The notes: generated by a model not told the origin, from the sequence alone. A DNA stretch of 64,000 nucleotides from Sipunculus nudus (GCA_026874595.1 CM049317.1:72315618-72379617); one strand, 5' to 3'. Positions 40,001-47,450 are shown, counted from the first letter of the stretch. Program-made: numbers and translations.

Positions 40001-40278
40001 TGAATGGAATGGAGTTTTAAAAGTTATACTGCTCTTATTTTAACTGGTCTCTTCATAAGTGTTTCTGCTGTTGTAATATTCTGTATTGGTCACTGTTATT
40101 TGCTGTTATCCGTAGGCGCCCTGAAGGATCTCAAGTAAAACGGAAAACAGTTGATGTGACACCTGCCCACCCAGACCATATCGGTGGTTACCGCCTGGCC
40201 CTAGCAACGTTTGAGGGAATGGAGACCAAATTTGGACTGTGCTTTCCCAAATACAAGAATAAAATGGCCACCACGTAG
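7013..40278 (+). CDS. SLC25A12/13: Calcium-binding mitochondrial aspartate/glutamate carrier (aralar/citrin), spliced gene lacking its first exon
   Basis: Electrogenic antiporter of the inner mitochondrial membrane that exports aspartate for glutamate plus H+ in the malate-aspartate shuttle, activated by cytosolic-side Ca2+. Coding segments: 7013-7069, 7816-7958, (12658-12773 or 15108-15223), 19033-19172, 20692-20838, 23408-23546, 24149-24242, 28827-28911, 29084-29177, 33886-34094, 34664-34744, 35973-36113, 37411-37549, 38233-38391, 39508-39598, 40116-40278. All have AG/GT borders and compatible phases and total 665 codons plus stop. Human paralogues have 675-678 residues, so about ten N-terminal residues are missing. 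Counting from 7013, EF-hand loops lie at residues 62-73, 96-107 and 167-178. The carrier domain has the three signatures PIDLVK (347-352), NPLEIVK (445-451) and PADVIK (538-543). Most invertebrates have a single gene for the two vertebrate paralogues, so I do not choose between A12 and A13. Confidence 0.95.
7816..7958 (+). CDS. SLC25A12/13: Carrier exon: EF-hand 1, first half of loop
   Basis: 143 nt, ends in phase 2. Encodes the helix leading into EF-hand 1 and loop positions 1-6 (D-T-T-K-D-G). The remaining loop residues, including the essential position-12 glutamate, come from whichever alternative exon (12658 or 15108) is spliced next. Confidence 0.95.
8576..8655. repeat. Short decayed copy of the 9531-10127 repeat
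   Basis: About 80 bases match 9676-9745 closely (shared phrase ACATCCTAGTGTTTAGTG). This shows the 9531-10127 block belongs to a repeat family. The rest of the 7959-12657 intron outside the features listed here holds nothing I recognise, apart from a MITE-like fragment near 8728-8800. Confidence 0.6.
9531..10127 (-). mobile_element. Candidate solo LTR in minus orientation
   Basis: On the minus strand the block runs from TGTATATTATATTAG to GTCAGTGAAACA, so it has TG...CA ends. It is richer in CG than its surroundings, holds heat-shock-type motifs (9995-10107) just upstream of a TATA-like TATGAATA, and has a partial second copy at 8576-8655. No target-site duplication or internal coding region was found, so the LTR call is inference from end structure and promoter-like layout. 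Confidence 0.35.
9995..10107. promoter_or_regulatory. Cluster of three heat-shock-element-like motifs
   Basis: Three arrays of the HSF half-site. At 9995-10012: TTC-GAA-CTC-GAA at the standard 2-base spacing. At 10054-10061: TTCTAGAA. At 10090-10107: GAA-CTC-GAA-TTC at the standard spacing. The two longer sites each have a single mismatch (CTC for TTC). They sit within the candidate LTR, on the U3 side of a TATA-like sequence when read on the minus strand. Confidence 0.5.
11064..11479. mobile_element. Foldback element with long inverted arms
   Basis: The left arm, 11064-11152, and the right arm, 11390-11479, are inverted copies. CTATTTCATGAATAA pairs perfectly with TTATTCATGAAATAG, and the outer ~50 bases pair with few mismatches and one small gap. 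About 240 bases separate the arms. No open frame of note. It looks like a MITE or other foldback repeat. Confidence 0.65.
12658..12773 (+). CDS. SLC25A12/13: Carrier alternative exon a: EF-hand 1 end plus canonical EF-hand 2
   Basis: 116 nt, enters at phase 2 and leaves at phase 1. Acceptor TTTCAG, donor GTAAGG, frame fully open. Completes EF-hand 1 (F-I-S-Y-E-E) and encodes EF-hand 2 with loop [10 protein letters not shown]; the next exon adds E-E. Ligand positions 1, 3, 5, 9 and 12 read D, N, S, D, E, a textbook calcium loop. It matches 15108-15223 in length and phases. Including both would add 116 nt and break the frame, so use must be exclusive. Vertebrate carriers lack this canonical second loop. 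Confidence 0.85.
13750..13763. repeat. G14 homopolymer in the intron between the alternative exons
   Basis: Fourteen consecutive G residues. Nothing else recognisable was seen between the alternative exons (12774-15107). Confidence 0.95.
15108..15223 (+). CDS. SLC25A12/13: Carrier alternative exon b: EF-hand 1 end plus non-canonical EF-hand 2
   Basis: 116 nt with the same phases as exon a. Acceptor CTTGCAG, donor GTAAGA. It encodes the same stretch but with C-A-P-D and F-D-K-A-G-S-G, closer to the vertebrate sequence (C-A-P-D, F-D-K-A-G-K-G). EF-hand 2 then reads [12 protein letters not shown]: alanine replaces the ligand at loop position 3 and serine sits at position 9, so calcium binding should be weak or lost. 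Both copies keep the EF-hand 1 position-12 glutamate. Likely the ancestral-type exon, with exon a a diverged duplicate; that order is inference. Confidence 0.85.
15977..16045. repeat. CT-rich low-complexity tract
   Basis: Runs of CT and T on the plus strand. The open frames over it are Leu/Ser low complexity and are not genes. The rest of the 15224-19032 intron shows no further recognisable feature. Confidence 0.9.
19033..19172 (+). CDS. SLC25A12/13: Carrier exon: end of EF-hand 2 and EF-hand 3 region
   Basis: 140 nt, phase 1 in, phase 0 out. Its first codons supply E-E, positions 11 and 12 of the EF-hand 2 loop, to either alternative exon. It continues to the S-Y-A-E-F-T-Q-L-L motif that matches T-Y-A-E-F-T-Q-F-L in human citrin. 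The EF-hand 3 loop here is degenerate, as in the family. Confidence 0.93.
20692..20838 (+). CDS. SLC25A12/13: Carrier exon: EF-hand 4
   Basis: 49 codons, phase 0 to 0. Contains the loop [12 protein letters not shown], with D, N and E at positions 1, 3 and 12 but R at position 5, so binding is doubtful. Then F-Y-D-I-M-V-T-L, matching F-R-D-I-M-V-T-I in the human protein. The 19173-20691 intron shows nothing I recognise. Confidence 0.94.
21540..22640. other. GC-richer intronic block, possible internal regulatory region
   Basis: This part of the 20839-23407 intron has more G/C and many more CG dinucleotides than its surroundings. It holds ATTGG/CCAAT boxes (near 21975, 22325 and 22372) and a CTCF-like core at 21609-21621. 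No coding exon was found. It could be an internal promoter or enhancer, or an old repeat. Confidence 0.3.
21609..21621 (+). promoter_or_regulatory. CTCF-like core motif
   Basis: CCACCAGGTGGCA fits the conserved bilaterian CTCF core (CCASYAGRKGGCR). A sequence match only. Confidence 0.35.
23008..23397 (+). mobile_element. Family A element, 5' fragment reaching a splice acceptor
   Basis: Begins AGCTCAGCTGACTG followed by the family A leader (CTTTGTCCGTC, then GCACAAATCGTAAC). It remains alignable to the 30287 copy through the degenerate GGGGCCACCTGCATTTTTC and CTATTTTTGA phrases. The last alignable bases lie about 11 nt before the exon at 23408, so most of that acceptor's pyrimidine-rich tract is repeat-derived. 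Confidence 0.6.
23408..23546 (+). CDS. SLC25A12/13: Carrier exon: regulatory domain, EF-hand 5-6 region
   Basis: 139 nt, phase 0 in, phase 1 out. Contains S-L-L-N-N-M-E-L, identical to the human carriers, and ends at V-T-K|E. Acceptor TTCTCAG lies at the edge of a family A repeat fragment; donor GTGGGT is weaker than the other donors of the gene. Confidence 0.94.
24149..24242 (+). CDS. SLC25A12/13: Carrier exon: EF-hand 7-8 region
   Basis: 94 nt, phase 1 in, phase 2 out. Encodes [10 protein letters not shown] then V-T-P-M-E-I-D-I-L, matching V-T-P-M-E-V-D-I-L in citrin. Acceptor TTTCAG, donor GTAAGT. The short intron before it (23547-24148) shows nothing of note. Confidence 0.94.
24372..25675 (+). 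mobile_element. Family A element, copy 2, lacking its 3' end
   Basis: 5' hairpin: AGCTCAGCTGAC, loop TATAA, GTCATCTGAGCT. The inside is collinear with the next copy (25831) up to about 25675, where it stops without the subterminal repeat or palindrome. It lies head-to-tail with copy 3. No coding capacity. Confidence 0.7.
25831..27472 (+). mobile_element. Family A element, copy 3, full length
   Basis: Same 5' hairpin as copy 2, at 25831. The 3' end has a decayed inverted-repeat arm (AAGCTGG), the palindrome GACCCATGGGTC (27454-27465) and TTTGTTT. About 1.64 kb. Open frames inside are short and shared between copies only through repeat identity. Confidence 0.75.
27840..28084 (+). mobile_element. 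Family A 3'-end fragment
   Basis: Ends with CAGCTGAGCGCCG, a one-mismatch palindrome GACCCATAGGTC (28063-28074) and CCTTGTT. The upstream part resembles the end of the 30287-33692 copy more than copy 3. The start is uncertain. Confidence 0.5.
28165..28487 (+). mobile_element. Family A 3'-end fragment duplicating the end of copy 3
   Basis: Collinear with 27155-27472 and closes with CAGCTGAGCGCCGT, the perfect palindrome GACCCATGGGTC (28465-28476) and CCTTGTT. An extra 3' terminus without a matching 5' end. Confidence 0.7.
28827..28911 (+). CDS. SLC25A12/13: Carrier exon: end of regulatory domain
   Basis: 85 nt, phase 2 in, phase 0 out. Encodes G-R-I-I-Y-D-D-L then I-S-P-L-E-E, aligning with G-R-M-T-L-A-D-I-E-R-I-A-P-L-E-E in the human protein. 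Preceded by a 4.6-kb intron largely made of family A repeats. Confidence 0.92.
29084..29177 (+). CDS. SLC25A12/13: Carrier exon: amphipathic linker and start of transmembrane helix 1
   Basis: 94 nt, phase 0 in, phase 1 out. Contains [15 protein letters not shown], matching V-A-E-S-A-Y-R-F-G-L-G-S-V-A-G at the entry to the carrier domain. Donor GTAGGT. Confidence 0.95.
29448..30281 (+). mobile_element. Family B rolling-circle-like (HINE-type) element
   Basis: 5' hairpin at 29448-29476: ATGCCCCCGCCAC, loop AAA, GTGGCCAGGGCAT. The perfect inverse of the first 11 bases, GGCGGGGGCAT, lies at 30248-30258, followed by the hairpin GTGTCG-TTC-CGACAC (30261-30275) and CTAG (30278-30281). Complete, 834 bp, non-coding. 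It abuts the family A element that starts at 30287, with a T-run between them. Confidence 0.75.
29520..30237 (+). repeat. Four ~180-bp tandem units inside the family B element
   Basis: The phrase CGCAATGCCTGCA (or a close variant) recurs near 29541, 29722, 29902 and 30081, with the following sequence collinear between units. Confidence 0.9.
30370..32340 (+). repeat. Six ~336-bp tandem units inside the family A element
   Basis: The palindrome GGTGGCGCCACC or a decayed form recurs at 30623, 30960, 31296, 31632, 31979 and 32320, spaced 336-347 bp, with the intervening sequence collinear. Short open frames in both strands are by-products. Confidence 0.9.
32341..33509 (+). mobile_element. Family D rolling-circle-like element nested in family A
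   Basis: 5' hairpin at 32341-32370: GTATCCGCCAAAAC, loop GAA, GTTTTGCGGATAC. The 3' arm CCGATTTTGGCAGATAC (33461-33477) is followed by a decayed short hairpin around CGGTTACCCG and terminal CTAG (33506-33509), then TTTT. It interrupts a T-run in the host element. The inside has about three ~280-bp units carrying GGTGGCGCCACC at 32656, 32805, 32936 and 33083. Confidence 0.7.
33886..34094 (+). CDS. SLC25A12/13: Carrier exon: carrier repeat 1
   Basis: 209 nt, phase 1 in, phase 0 out. Contains the first signature [11 protein letters not shown] and the matrix-helix motif [10 protein letters not shown], then A-P-E-K-A-I-K-L-T, all near-identical to human citrin. Confidence 0.97.
34664..34744 (+). 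CDS. SLC25A12/13: Carrier exon: loop to transmembrane helix 3
   Basis: 27 codons, phase 0 to 0, from M-N-D-L-M-R-D-K to the A-G-G-V at the start of helix 3. Acceptor TTTTAG, donor GTAAGA. The 34095-34663 intron shows nothing of note. Confidence 0.94.
35973..36113 (+). CDS. SLC25A12/13: Carrier exon: carrier repeat 2
   Basis: 47 codons, phase 0 to 0. Carries the second signature [11 protein letters not shown] followed by V-A-G-E and L-G-I-F-G-L-Y-K. The 34745-35972 intron before it is AT-rich with no recognised feature. Confidence 0.97.
36171..36407. mobile_element. Tc1/mariner-like MITE, copy 2
   Basis: Starts TACAGTGAAAACCTGT and ends ACAGGTTCCACTA. The inside matches the 6791-6972 copy (ACAGGTGGTCTTATTAGACA). 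The rest of the 36114-37410 intron is AT-rich, with one AGGTCAAGGTCAC phrase near 36990. Confidence 0.65.
37411..37549 (+). CDS. SLC25A12/13: Carrier exon: transmembrane helix 4 region
   Basis: 139 nt, phase 0 in, phase 1 out. Encodes [18 protein letters not shown], the same as human except K/R changes, including the R of the substrate contact region. The intron after it (37550-38232) is AT-rich with no recognised feature. Confidence 0.97.
38233..38391 (+). CDS. SLC25A12/13: Carrier exon: carrier repeat 3
   Basis: 159 nt, phase 1 in, phase 1 out. Contains the third signature [11 protein letters not shown] and [11 protein letters not shown], as in citrin, and ends W-K-G-G-P|A. Donor GTTAGT. 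Confidence 0.97.
38653..38976 (+). repeat. Three degenerate ~106-121-bp intronic tandem units
   Basis: Units start near 38655, 38761 and 38882 with AAGTTTGGGTTTT-like phrases and repeat the order TTTCACTG, ACAAAAATGCAA, CATACTTTG. The middle unit has GTTAGGGTAAC, which also forms the linker of the 76-bp array further down the same intron. Confidence 0.75.
39100..39540 (+). repeat. 76-bp tandem array of a splice acceptor plus exon start
   Basis: Six copies at an exact 76-bp period. Each has a pyrimidine-rich tract, an AG (CACAG, or CGCAG in the first) and the first ~32 bases of the penultimate coding exon. Exon-start positions are 39128, 39204, 39280, 39356, 39432 and 39508. Only the last continues into the full exon. 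In the other five the reading frame meets TAG within about 13 codons in the ~45-bp linker. Copies differ by 0-3 bases over the exon part, which suggests recent expansion. Confidence 0.97.
39508..39598 (+). CDS. SLC25A12/13: Carrier exon: transmembrane helix 6
   Basis: 91 nt, phase 1 in, phase 2 out. Encodes [14 protein letters not shown] then Y-E-L-L-Q-R, as in human. Its acceptor is the sixth and last copy in the 76-bp array; the five upstream copies look usable but lead to a stop. Confidence 0.96.
40116..40278 (+). CDS. SLC25A12/13: Carrier last coding exon
   Basis: 163 nt ending in TAG at 40276-40278. Encodes the C-terminal extension with [15 protein letters not shown], close to N-P-D-H-V-G-G-Y-K-L-A-V-A-T-F in citrin. 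The intron before it (39599-40115) shows nothing of note. Confidence 0.96.
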
Positions 40279-40800
40279 ATAAAGGATGTTTGCAATATAG
40301 GAAATATTTTAATTTAAATCTTGCATCTGTACAGCTCAGCAGGATGATCATCCCTCCTCATCTATTCCACTGCGTTCTCATACAGACTTCAAGGCTGATG
40401 TTTAAGTCAAGCTTAGGTATTTATACTACCAAGCTGTACGGGGCAAAAAGAAATAAAATTTTTATTTAAAGTAAACTTCAGTGATTTGTCAGGCCATCTA
40501 CTGTTTAAGCTTGAAATAAATCTTTTGAGTTACTTATGTTAAGTTTATAAATATTTTAAATCATATTTCAGTTTTAACAAGTTTAAATATTGCTGCTTAC
40601 TTCTGTAATTTATCATTTATCAGATGAGGCATCAGTGTTATATATTGCCTTCAGAGGTATAGTAGTTATCTGAATTGACACTAGATGGTGCTTAAAAGCA
40701 AAAGTTGTATTACTGTAAATTATAGCCAGAACATTGAAAAAGCACTGCATTGTATCATTATTTACCTGCTTATACAATATATGGTAATAAAAGGCTGTAT
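40279..40800 (+). other. SLC25A12/13: Carrier 3' UTR with candidate poly(A) signals
   Basis: AATAAA hexamers at 40452-40457, near 40516 and near 40787 follow the stop. The true cleavage site cannot be fixed from sequence. A CTCF-like CACTAGATGGTGCT sits at 40679-40692. Confidence 0.5.
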
Positions 40801-41845
40801 GATATACTTGGATGTTAGATATTAATGCTCTTATCTGAAGACATATTTTTATATAGGACTGAAGTGAAGTGAGAAAATTTGCATAAGGAAAGTTTGTTTT
40901 TCAGGTAATTAATTGGATCTCACTCAGCCAAACCATGCAAGATCCTATTTTCAGTTTAATGACAGGTTATACAAGACAGACATGTCCATCTGACATACCC
41001 ACATGCATCAATGAAATTTTACATGAAATAGAGAAAATAGATAATTATGTTGAAAGCTGAAACTAAAATATGTGTTGGAGAAACGGTAGCTGATACAGAC
41101 AAGTGCTGCCATCTATGGCAGATTCCAGAACCGGTGCAAAATTGTGTATATGATTTTGCTAATTGGCATATTGGGAATAATTAAATATAAGCATTAAGTT
41201 AAACTGATTTGAATATATGACTTTGACTTTGAAAAAAAAATCCCTGAATAAGCACTAGGATTTAGTCAAAGGGATGTTTTATGAACCAGTGCCATCATGA
41301 CTTAAAGTTGATATTATTTCTAACGAATCCATGACCCCCTTTACCCCATGACCATGAAACCACTTACGGTGTCTTAGTTCAGGTGACTTTTCTCCTCTTG
41401 AATTCTAGGCAAATCTTGTTACTCTTTAGATAACACAGTTAATTGTTATAGAGTTTGAAGCTTGTAATAGAGGTAGATATTGTGTTATTGGCAATTATTG
41501 CTGAGAAACTGACTGTAGATAAGCGAGACTCGCACCATTTATGTATTAGTCATAGTCATTTATTTATTTATTACTCTGCAGGTCAAATGGTTTGTTAATG
41601 ATACATACACCAATTTAAAAAAAGACAGATCTCACTAATAATAGAAGATTCATTTATAAAAAAAAAATGGTCACAAAGTATAAAGAGTATGCTTGAAATC
41701 AAAGCAGTTAAAAGACAGAGGAAAAATATGATGCAAGGTAACTGTTTTCTTCAACTGGATTTAATTCATCATTCCCAGGTATATTTTACTCAACCAAATG
41801 GAAATTGGTCCTTGTATTCTCATGGTCAGTTTCTCATTAGGTTAA

Positions 41846-41932
41846 AACGGTCACAGATCATGAGAACGGTCACAGATCATGAGTGGTTGATATGGAAACA
41901 TAGGGTTGTCATAGAAACATAGGGTTGTCATA
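41846..41932. repeat. Two adjacent pairs of 19-bp direct repeats
   Basis: AACGGTCACAGATCATGAG occurs twice without a gap (41846-41883). Just after it GAAACATAGGGTTGTCATA occurs twice (41895-41932). Confidence 0.9.
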
Positions 41933-43020
41933 GGAACATGCTATGTGACTAGGCTGTGATGCAAATACATGTTGTGATTTAGGTAAGAAAAAATAGGTTA
42001 ATGGTCATACAGAACAGATGGCTTTATAGGCTTTATAGGAACAGTGCATAATTATAATATAAAGATAATTCAAAGAGAAGTGATCTTGTTTTTTTAAGGA
42101 AATCTCTGTTAAGGTTCTAATCATGATTTGGCATATCAAGCCGCCAAGTGGCACAAGTAACAAAATCGTTGCAAGGTATAACACTCAGGGGGTGACATCT
42201 TGCCAGCATATTCTAATCAAAGCTACAGAAAAGTAGTGAAAGTAGTAATTTATATACTAATAGGCTTCAAAATAGTGCAGGTGTACAAATTTGGTACAGT
42301 GCACATGTACATCTATACACAAATGCATGCACAGCATTCACCATATTGTACATATGCTAGAGCTTGTATCTGATCTACACAGCACTAGGCATCAACAGTA
42401 TTACAATACACGTGCCACTTGTGTAAGGTATAGTAGATTTTATACTGAGCCAGTGTTGCTGCATCTGTTTATGAATTCTGTTTCACAACAGATTATGCAA
42501 TGTCAAGTCAATTAATTTGAATTCATATTAGGCTCTGCCCTATTGGAGGTTGATTAAATCAGACTTGTTAAAGCATGTGTAAAAGTGTCATGGTATGTGG
42601 CTTTGTACTGTAACCTTGGTAAGCAGTGTCAGGTTAAATTTTGTGATGCAATATCTCAAATATCTAGAATAGGAGGGATCGCCTTCTGAAACCTGCAGCT
42701 CCTCTGATAGAACAGTCTGCCTGAAGTGAAAAATTCTTTCTGGGGGTTCCAGCTTTATCATTAAAAATCAATTATTTTGCATATTTATATATTCTTGCCA
42801 TGTATACAAACATATAAACCAGCTAACATGCACATCTCAACCTCCTCTCTATTTCTCTGTCTCTCTGGTGTCATATTTATAACATATGATGCAACAAAAA
42901 ATGTTGTAATTACTTTGTGATGCAGATGTTATGAAGTGATGGTGTGGAGGGCCAAGGCGTGATACCTGGCCTAATTATAATATAATTATTGTATCACAGG
43001 TAGCACAGAATCAGATGTTA

Positions 43021-43068
43021 GATGTTTGCAGAGTTTGTACATCAGATGTTTGCAGAGTTTGTACATCA
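43021..43068. repeat. 24-bp tandem duplication
   Basis: Two perfect adjacent copies of a 24-base unit beginning GATGTTTGCAGAGTTTG. Confidence 0.9.
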
Positions 43069-44152
43069 ACAGGCTTGACCAATATTTTGGTGTGCTGTGT
43101 TTATAGTTTGAAGAGTGGTTAGTACATATGCAGGACTGAAGTTTTCATGTTTTGAAGATTACAATGTGGATTTTAAACTGTTAACTGTCAAGTCTTGAAC
43201 ATAATTATTTATTTACCAGTTAAACTGTTACTGTTGCCTCATATTACCATCCCCTTCGCTTACTTACAACGCACCAGTATACACGATAAACTACATCCGT
43301 ATTCGGTTAAATATTATACATACTAATGAGCAAGCAATCATGGATATCATTTATGAAGTAATTAGACGCATAATTGGCCATGATGTATAGTTAAGTGTTT
43401 CCATATGACCTCGGAGTGCTTACAAGTGAACCACTATATGCGTTAGGCATCGTTATGGGTTATATATGTGTTATAATGTCACGTGGTATGGTGCATTGTA
43501 TTGGTTCACTGTCGCTTTTCATGTGTACATTTAGTAAAACTACTCTGAGAGTCGTGTATTTCTCGGTTTGGTCATGTTGGGGGCGCTGTGTGGTCTGTAG
43601 AAGATGAAAAGTGTGAATAATGGTAGCAATTAATTAATTTCTGGATTCTCTTGGAAAAACAAGTCAGTACGGCTATTGGGGAACACACAAGCATTTATAT
43701 TGTGGATTTTTCTTCCCTTTTTTTTAATCTAAAATTGGTGGTAACATCAAAAGCCCCGTAGCATTAGTAGACGCGCCAACCACATCACGTGATAACTTCT
43801 TTGGTCACGAGGATCGTTTGCCATAATCTGATTGCTTGTTGACTCGTATGCAGAAATTTGATTGGCTATTTGCTACTTAAATGCTTTAAGGAAAAACCAC
43901 CAATTTATTGAATGAAGATATTCTGTTGTAATGAATAAGCAAGATCAAAAGTATCAGCATGGGATTGGATAAAAGCTAGTTTATGTAGTGAGAACTGGCA
44001 TTGCACATTTTGAGAGAGCTGTAGCAGGTGATGAATTTATATTAAGTGTGTATTTGTTCTACTTGGCCTGGTTATTAGCCTGTGAGTCGGACTAGTCCGG
44101 TACTTCTGTATGTTTAAGTCTTCAGTGTCGTTACCAAGCGTGCAAACTGACA

Positions 44153-45276
44153 ATGTTTAAAAGTTTCGGTACGGTTCTACTCTGCAGGCCAGAAAGATCA
44201 GTTATGACACTAAGCTGGTTTCTCAGGACCAGATATACTGAAAGTAAGTTTAAAATAGCGAAGGGAAATTGAAATCTCAGAGAAAATATTCTACAGGGTT
44301 AAGCTTTTTTTTTGCGCAGAAACTTCAATGATTGTGCAGAATTTAGTGTCTCCACAGGGTATATTTTCGTGTAGTGTTTGCACTCATACCCTCTTAAACG
44401 AGCGGGAGGTCAGCGCAGATATAAAAATAATGCAGGGTACAAGTCAGTATTGTTCTTTTACTATATGTCTTACAAAATATTAACGTAATTTGATTATCCT
44501 GTTAATCAAAGACGCACAAAACACGCACGTTATAATTTTACAACAAGGTTTCTCTGATTGATTGAACCAACTTCTATATTCACGAATTTGTGATAATGTT
44601 AATAGATGTAAAGGCGTCCTGATGTTGCCCTTTCTGTCAGACAAACAGTTGTATGGTTTCCTGTTGAGTTCCTTTATTTCTTCTCAACCTGTAGATTTGG
44701 AACTTTGTTCTGATATAAATACACCGTGAGATTTATCGTGCATTTAAAAAAAATCATATGAACCATGTGTCGTGCTTGTTTTTTCATATCGTTTAAATCA
44801 GTGGTAAGGATTGTTAATATCGCTGTGAACCTTCGCCAGGTAGAATACAATAGTAAGATATTTACATATATTCAATAGTCCTTGCACTTAAAAACAAGGG
44901 TTGTCACTGAATCGTGTTGATTTTTTCGGGCCATTATGATTTTGAACGCTATGTAGGGAACTCCCTTTTTATGTTCCAGTTAACAGGGCCTATGTTTTCT
45001 TTTGTCATATTATCTGTGTCCTATCTAGACCAAACAAAACGGACCAAGAAACCAGTACCTTTATTTAAAGCTGATTGGCAGCACTTGCAAACCTGTTCCT
45101 ACACTTCTGACCCTACAACTTGGAATGGGCCTTTGAAATACAGTGTAAAAAACGTGCATATGAAACTGAGAGGATATAAATTTAAGAATTGTGTGCAGCT
45201 CATTGGATTTAGAAAAGTAATAAAAGTGAATGATCTAATGAGGAACGTACGCCTCTGCGTTTATCTGTTGATATAA
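44153..45276 (+). CDS. Candidate two-exon gene for a small basic, presequence-bearing protein
   Basis: Coding segments 44153-44243 and 45029-45276 join in frame (phase 1) to 112 codons plus stop. ATG has A at -3. The donor is AAA|GTAAGT, and the acceptor follows a long pyrimidine tract and CTATCTAG. The N-terminus (M-F-K-S-F-G-T-V-L-L-C-R-P-E-R) is basic, hydrophobic and nearly free of acids, like a mitochondrial targeting peptide. The rest is basic with no domain I recognise. An AATAAA overlaps the stop (45275-45280). ATTGG boxes lie upstream. The fit of splice phase, tract and poly(A) signal supports a real gene; the short length and unrecognised sequence argue caution. The TAA-AATAAA overlap would leave almost no 3' UTR. 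Confidence 0.4.
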
Positions 45277-46262
45277 TAAAAACGTTTTGTTTACTTTGCG
45301 TTTCCATTATTTGTTTTATTTTGAATTAGTACACTATGATTGTCCCACTTCCATTTAAGGAAGATGAGATTCCGTTTTGATATTTCTTCATCATATTTAT
45401 GTATACTAATTTATGAACTTATTTTTTAACTGTTGACACGTCGCAGCAATAACACCAAGCCATATCACGTGACGTTGCTTTTTTTTTTATCAAATCTCTA
45501 TGCGCATATCAGAAGTTTTCACAGGGAGCGCCCTCTGGTGGAGACTTTACTTTGTTGGTAATATTATAAAAGGAAACCTTTTCACTAATTTAACTTGTTT
45601 AAAATGTAATTCCGTATCGTGAATATTAAAAACTAGCGTTGGAAGAGTAACTGTATGAACATTACCGGAGGAAAGTACATGGTTGAAACTAATACAACCT
45701 GCTGCAGTAAATGCGTGCAAGTACGACTATAGTGTGTGTACAAAGGTATCAGGAGATGTAAATTATATGACGTCAAAATAAAATATTTCATAAAATGTAT
45801 TTCTTTGTTTTGACTAACCCTTTTGTAAGTTGTGACCTTTACATCAATAGTTGTGATTAAGAACCCTTGATTTCAGTGTCAGTGAGTGATGGTAATTTGT
45901 ATGGCTGTGAAAGCACGACTCGGTTGTCTAATTGGGCCAATATGACCTACTTTTAGCCGCCAACCTAGTCCTGCCAAAGAATGCACTGGAATTGTGGTCC
46001 ATACTATTATCACGATATCGCTGTGTATAGTGGGTAATCTGAACGTCAGATAAAAGAATGAAAAATCACCACAAAATAATTCCTTAGTCAAATCAAAGCT
46101 TAAATTCCATATCTATGGTAACTAGCCTCCGTCAGTTAACGTTCCTCACACGACTTGACAGTCGGTCACATAACCAGACGGAGACCTAGATGTATGCGGC
46201 CGGCCTTAGAGGTTCTGCGAATACTAGTATGCAGGGAAATTTACCTCAAACAATGGATTTTT
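45277..46262. other. Intergenic stretch with insulator-like and E-box motifs
   Basis: Holds CACGTG near 45469 and the best CTCF-like site of the window at 45524-45541. No coding exon seen. Confidence 0.45.
45524..45541 (-). promoter_or_regulatory. Strong CTCF-like motif
   Basis: On the minus strand CCACCAGAGGGCGCTCCC matches the consensus CTCF core CCACNAGRGGGCGCT at every constrained position. It lies just downstream of the candidate gene at 44153-45276. Confidence 0.5.
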
Positions 46263-47450
46263 AGCTCGGATGACTATAGGTCTTTTAGTTATAGCCATGG
46301 TCCTTTGTTCGTCCGGAGGTCTTTTGAAACCTTTTCACGTACGAATCCCACCATACCAAAAGTTGGGTCACTATGACTTTTTTCCTTCAAGATATTAAGG
46401 TAAAGCCACAATTTCCAATTAAAAACCCGTTGTTACACTTCAAGACTGCATAGTATCAAAACCACTGCGCCGTTTTTTGATCATATTTAAAATACATATT
46501 ACTCTATATAATTCCTATGTACTCACAAGAAATTAGGTCAGTATTGAGTAATCTCTCGAAGTTATGGGCCCGAACATAATGCACATTGTAAAAAATCAGG
46601 AAATATATTTACTCACTTAACATGAGAATTGTTGAAGCTAGAGACATTTTTTCAGGGATATCTTTATTTAATCAAGATTAAATTGTATACCCAAAATTAT
46701 ATCAAAATTTTGCCATTTTTTCAAGTTATTAGCATAAATATAAACTCAGTACCCTTGAATATGGCCAAATATTGATCAAGGCACATTTTGTTCTGTAAGT
46801 GCTGTGGATTTAATTTTCACAGTATATTTACATAAGCATTTCATCTGTTAAAATCCGAAATTTGAAACCAATTGATAAAAAAATGTAGGTTTTCAAGCAA
46901 CATGTCAAGTATTGTTTACATCAAGTCAGTGGTATGCAGTGTGCAGGAGCTAGCTCACAGCGCCAAAGGCTGTGATGTAATGACTTTCGTGGGATTGATT
47001 TAAGCTCATATGGTCATATATTTAACTATTGAAAACTTAATTTTTTTTTGTTTATGAAATGTCTCATTTCTACTAACACTTAGGCCAATTTTTTTCTTAT
47101 CACATCATTAAATGGATTCAGTCCACAAGTTTCATTTATTATACAATGCAAATGCGATTTATACCTAATTGACTTGTTTTAACATGCTTTTTAAATTTTG
47201 TTTATGCTCATTTGAATTTTTTTACAGTATTTTATTTCTGTTAATAAATTAATGTTTATTTTTATACTTCAGCTCATGTTCATAATTCTATAATTTACAG
47301 GGTTTCAATTTAAGCAGGGCCATTTCCTCTTAGCTTATTAAATGTTAATACACATGTATACATGAAAAACCAAAAGAAATAAAGTATATTTTGCATTTGC
47401 TAAAGTTTTCCAAAATTCAGCTTAGCGACGTGACCCATGGGTCCTTTTTT
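46263..47450 (+). mobile_element. Family A element, copy 6, decayed
   Basis: Starts AGCTCGGATGACTATAGG (a mutated 5' hairpin arm) and ends CAGCTTAGCGACG with the intact palindrome GACCCATGGGTC (47432-47443). The inside is collinear with copies 2 and 3 (CATGTCAAGTATTGTTTACATC). Non-coding. Confidence 0.65.

Larger units (their letters stand above)
40801..44152. other. Intergenic DNA after the carrier gene
   Basis: No coding exon found. It holds a CTCF-like motif on the minus strand (41104-41118, CCATAGATGGCAGCA), short direct duplications (41846-41932 and 43021-43068), a CACGTG E-box near 43785 and ATTGG boxes at about 43861 and 43963 upstream of the candidate gene at 44153. Confidence 0.5.
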
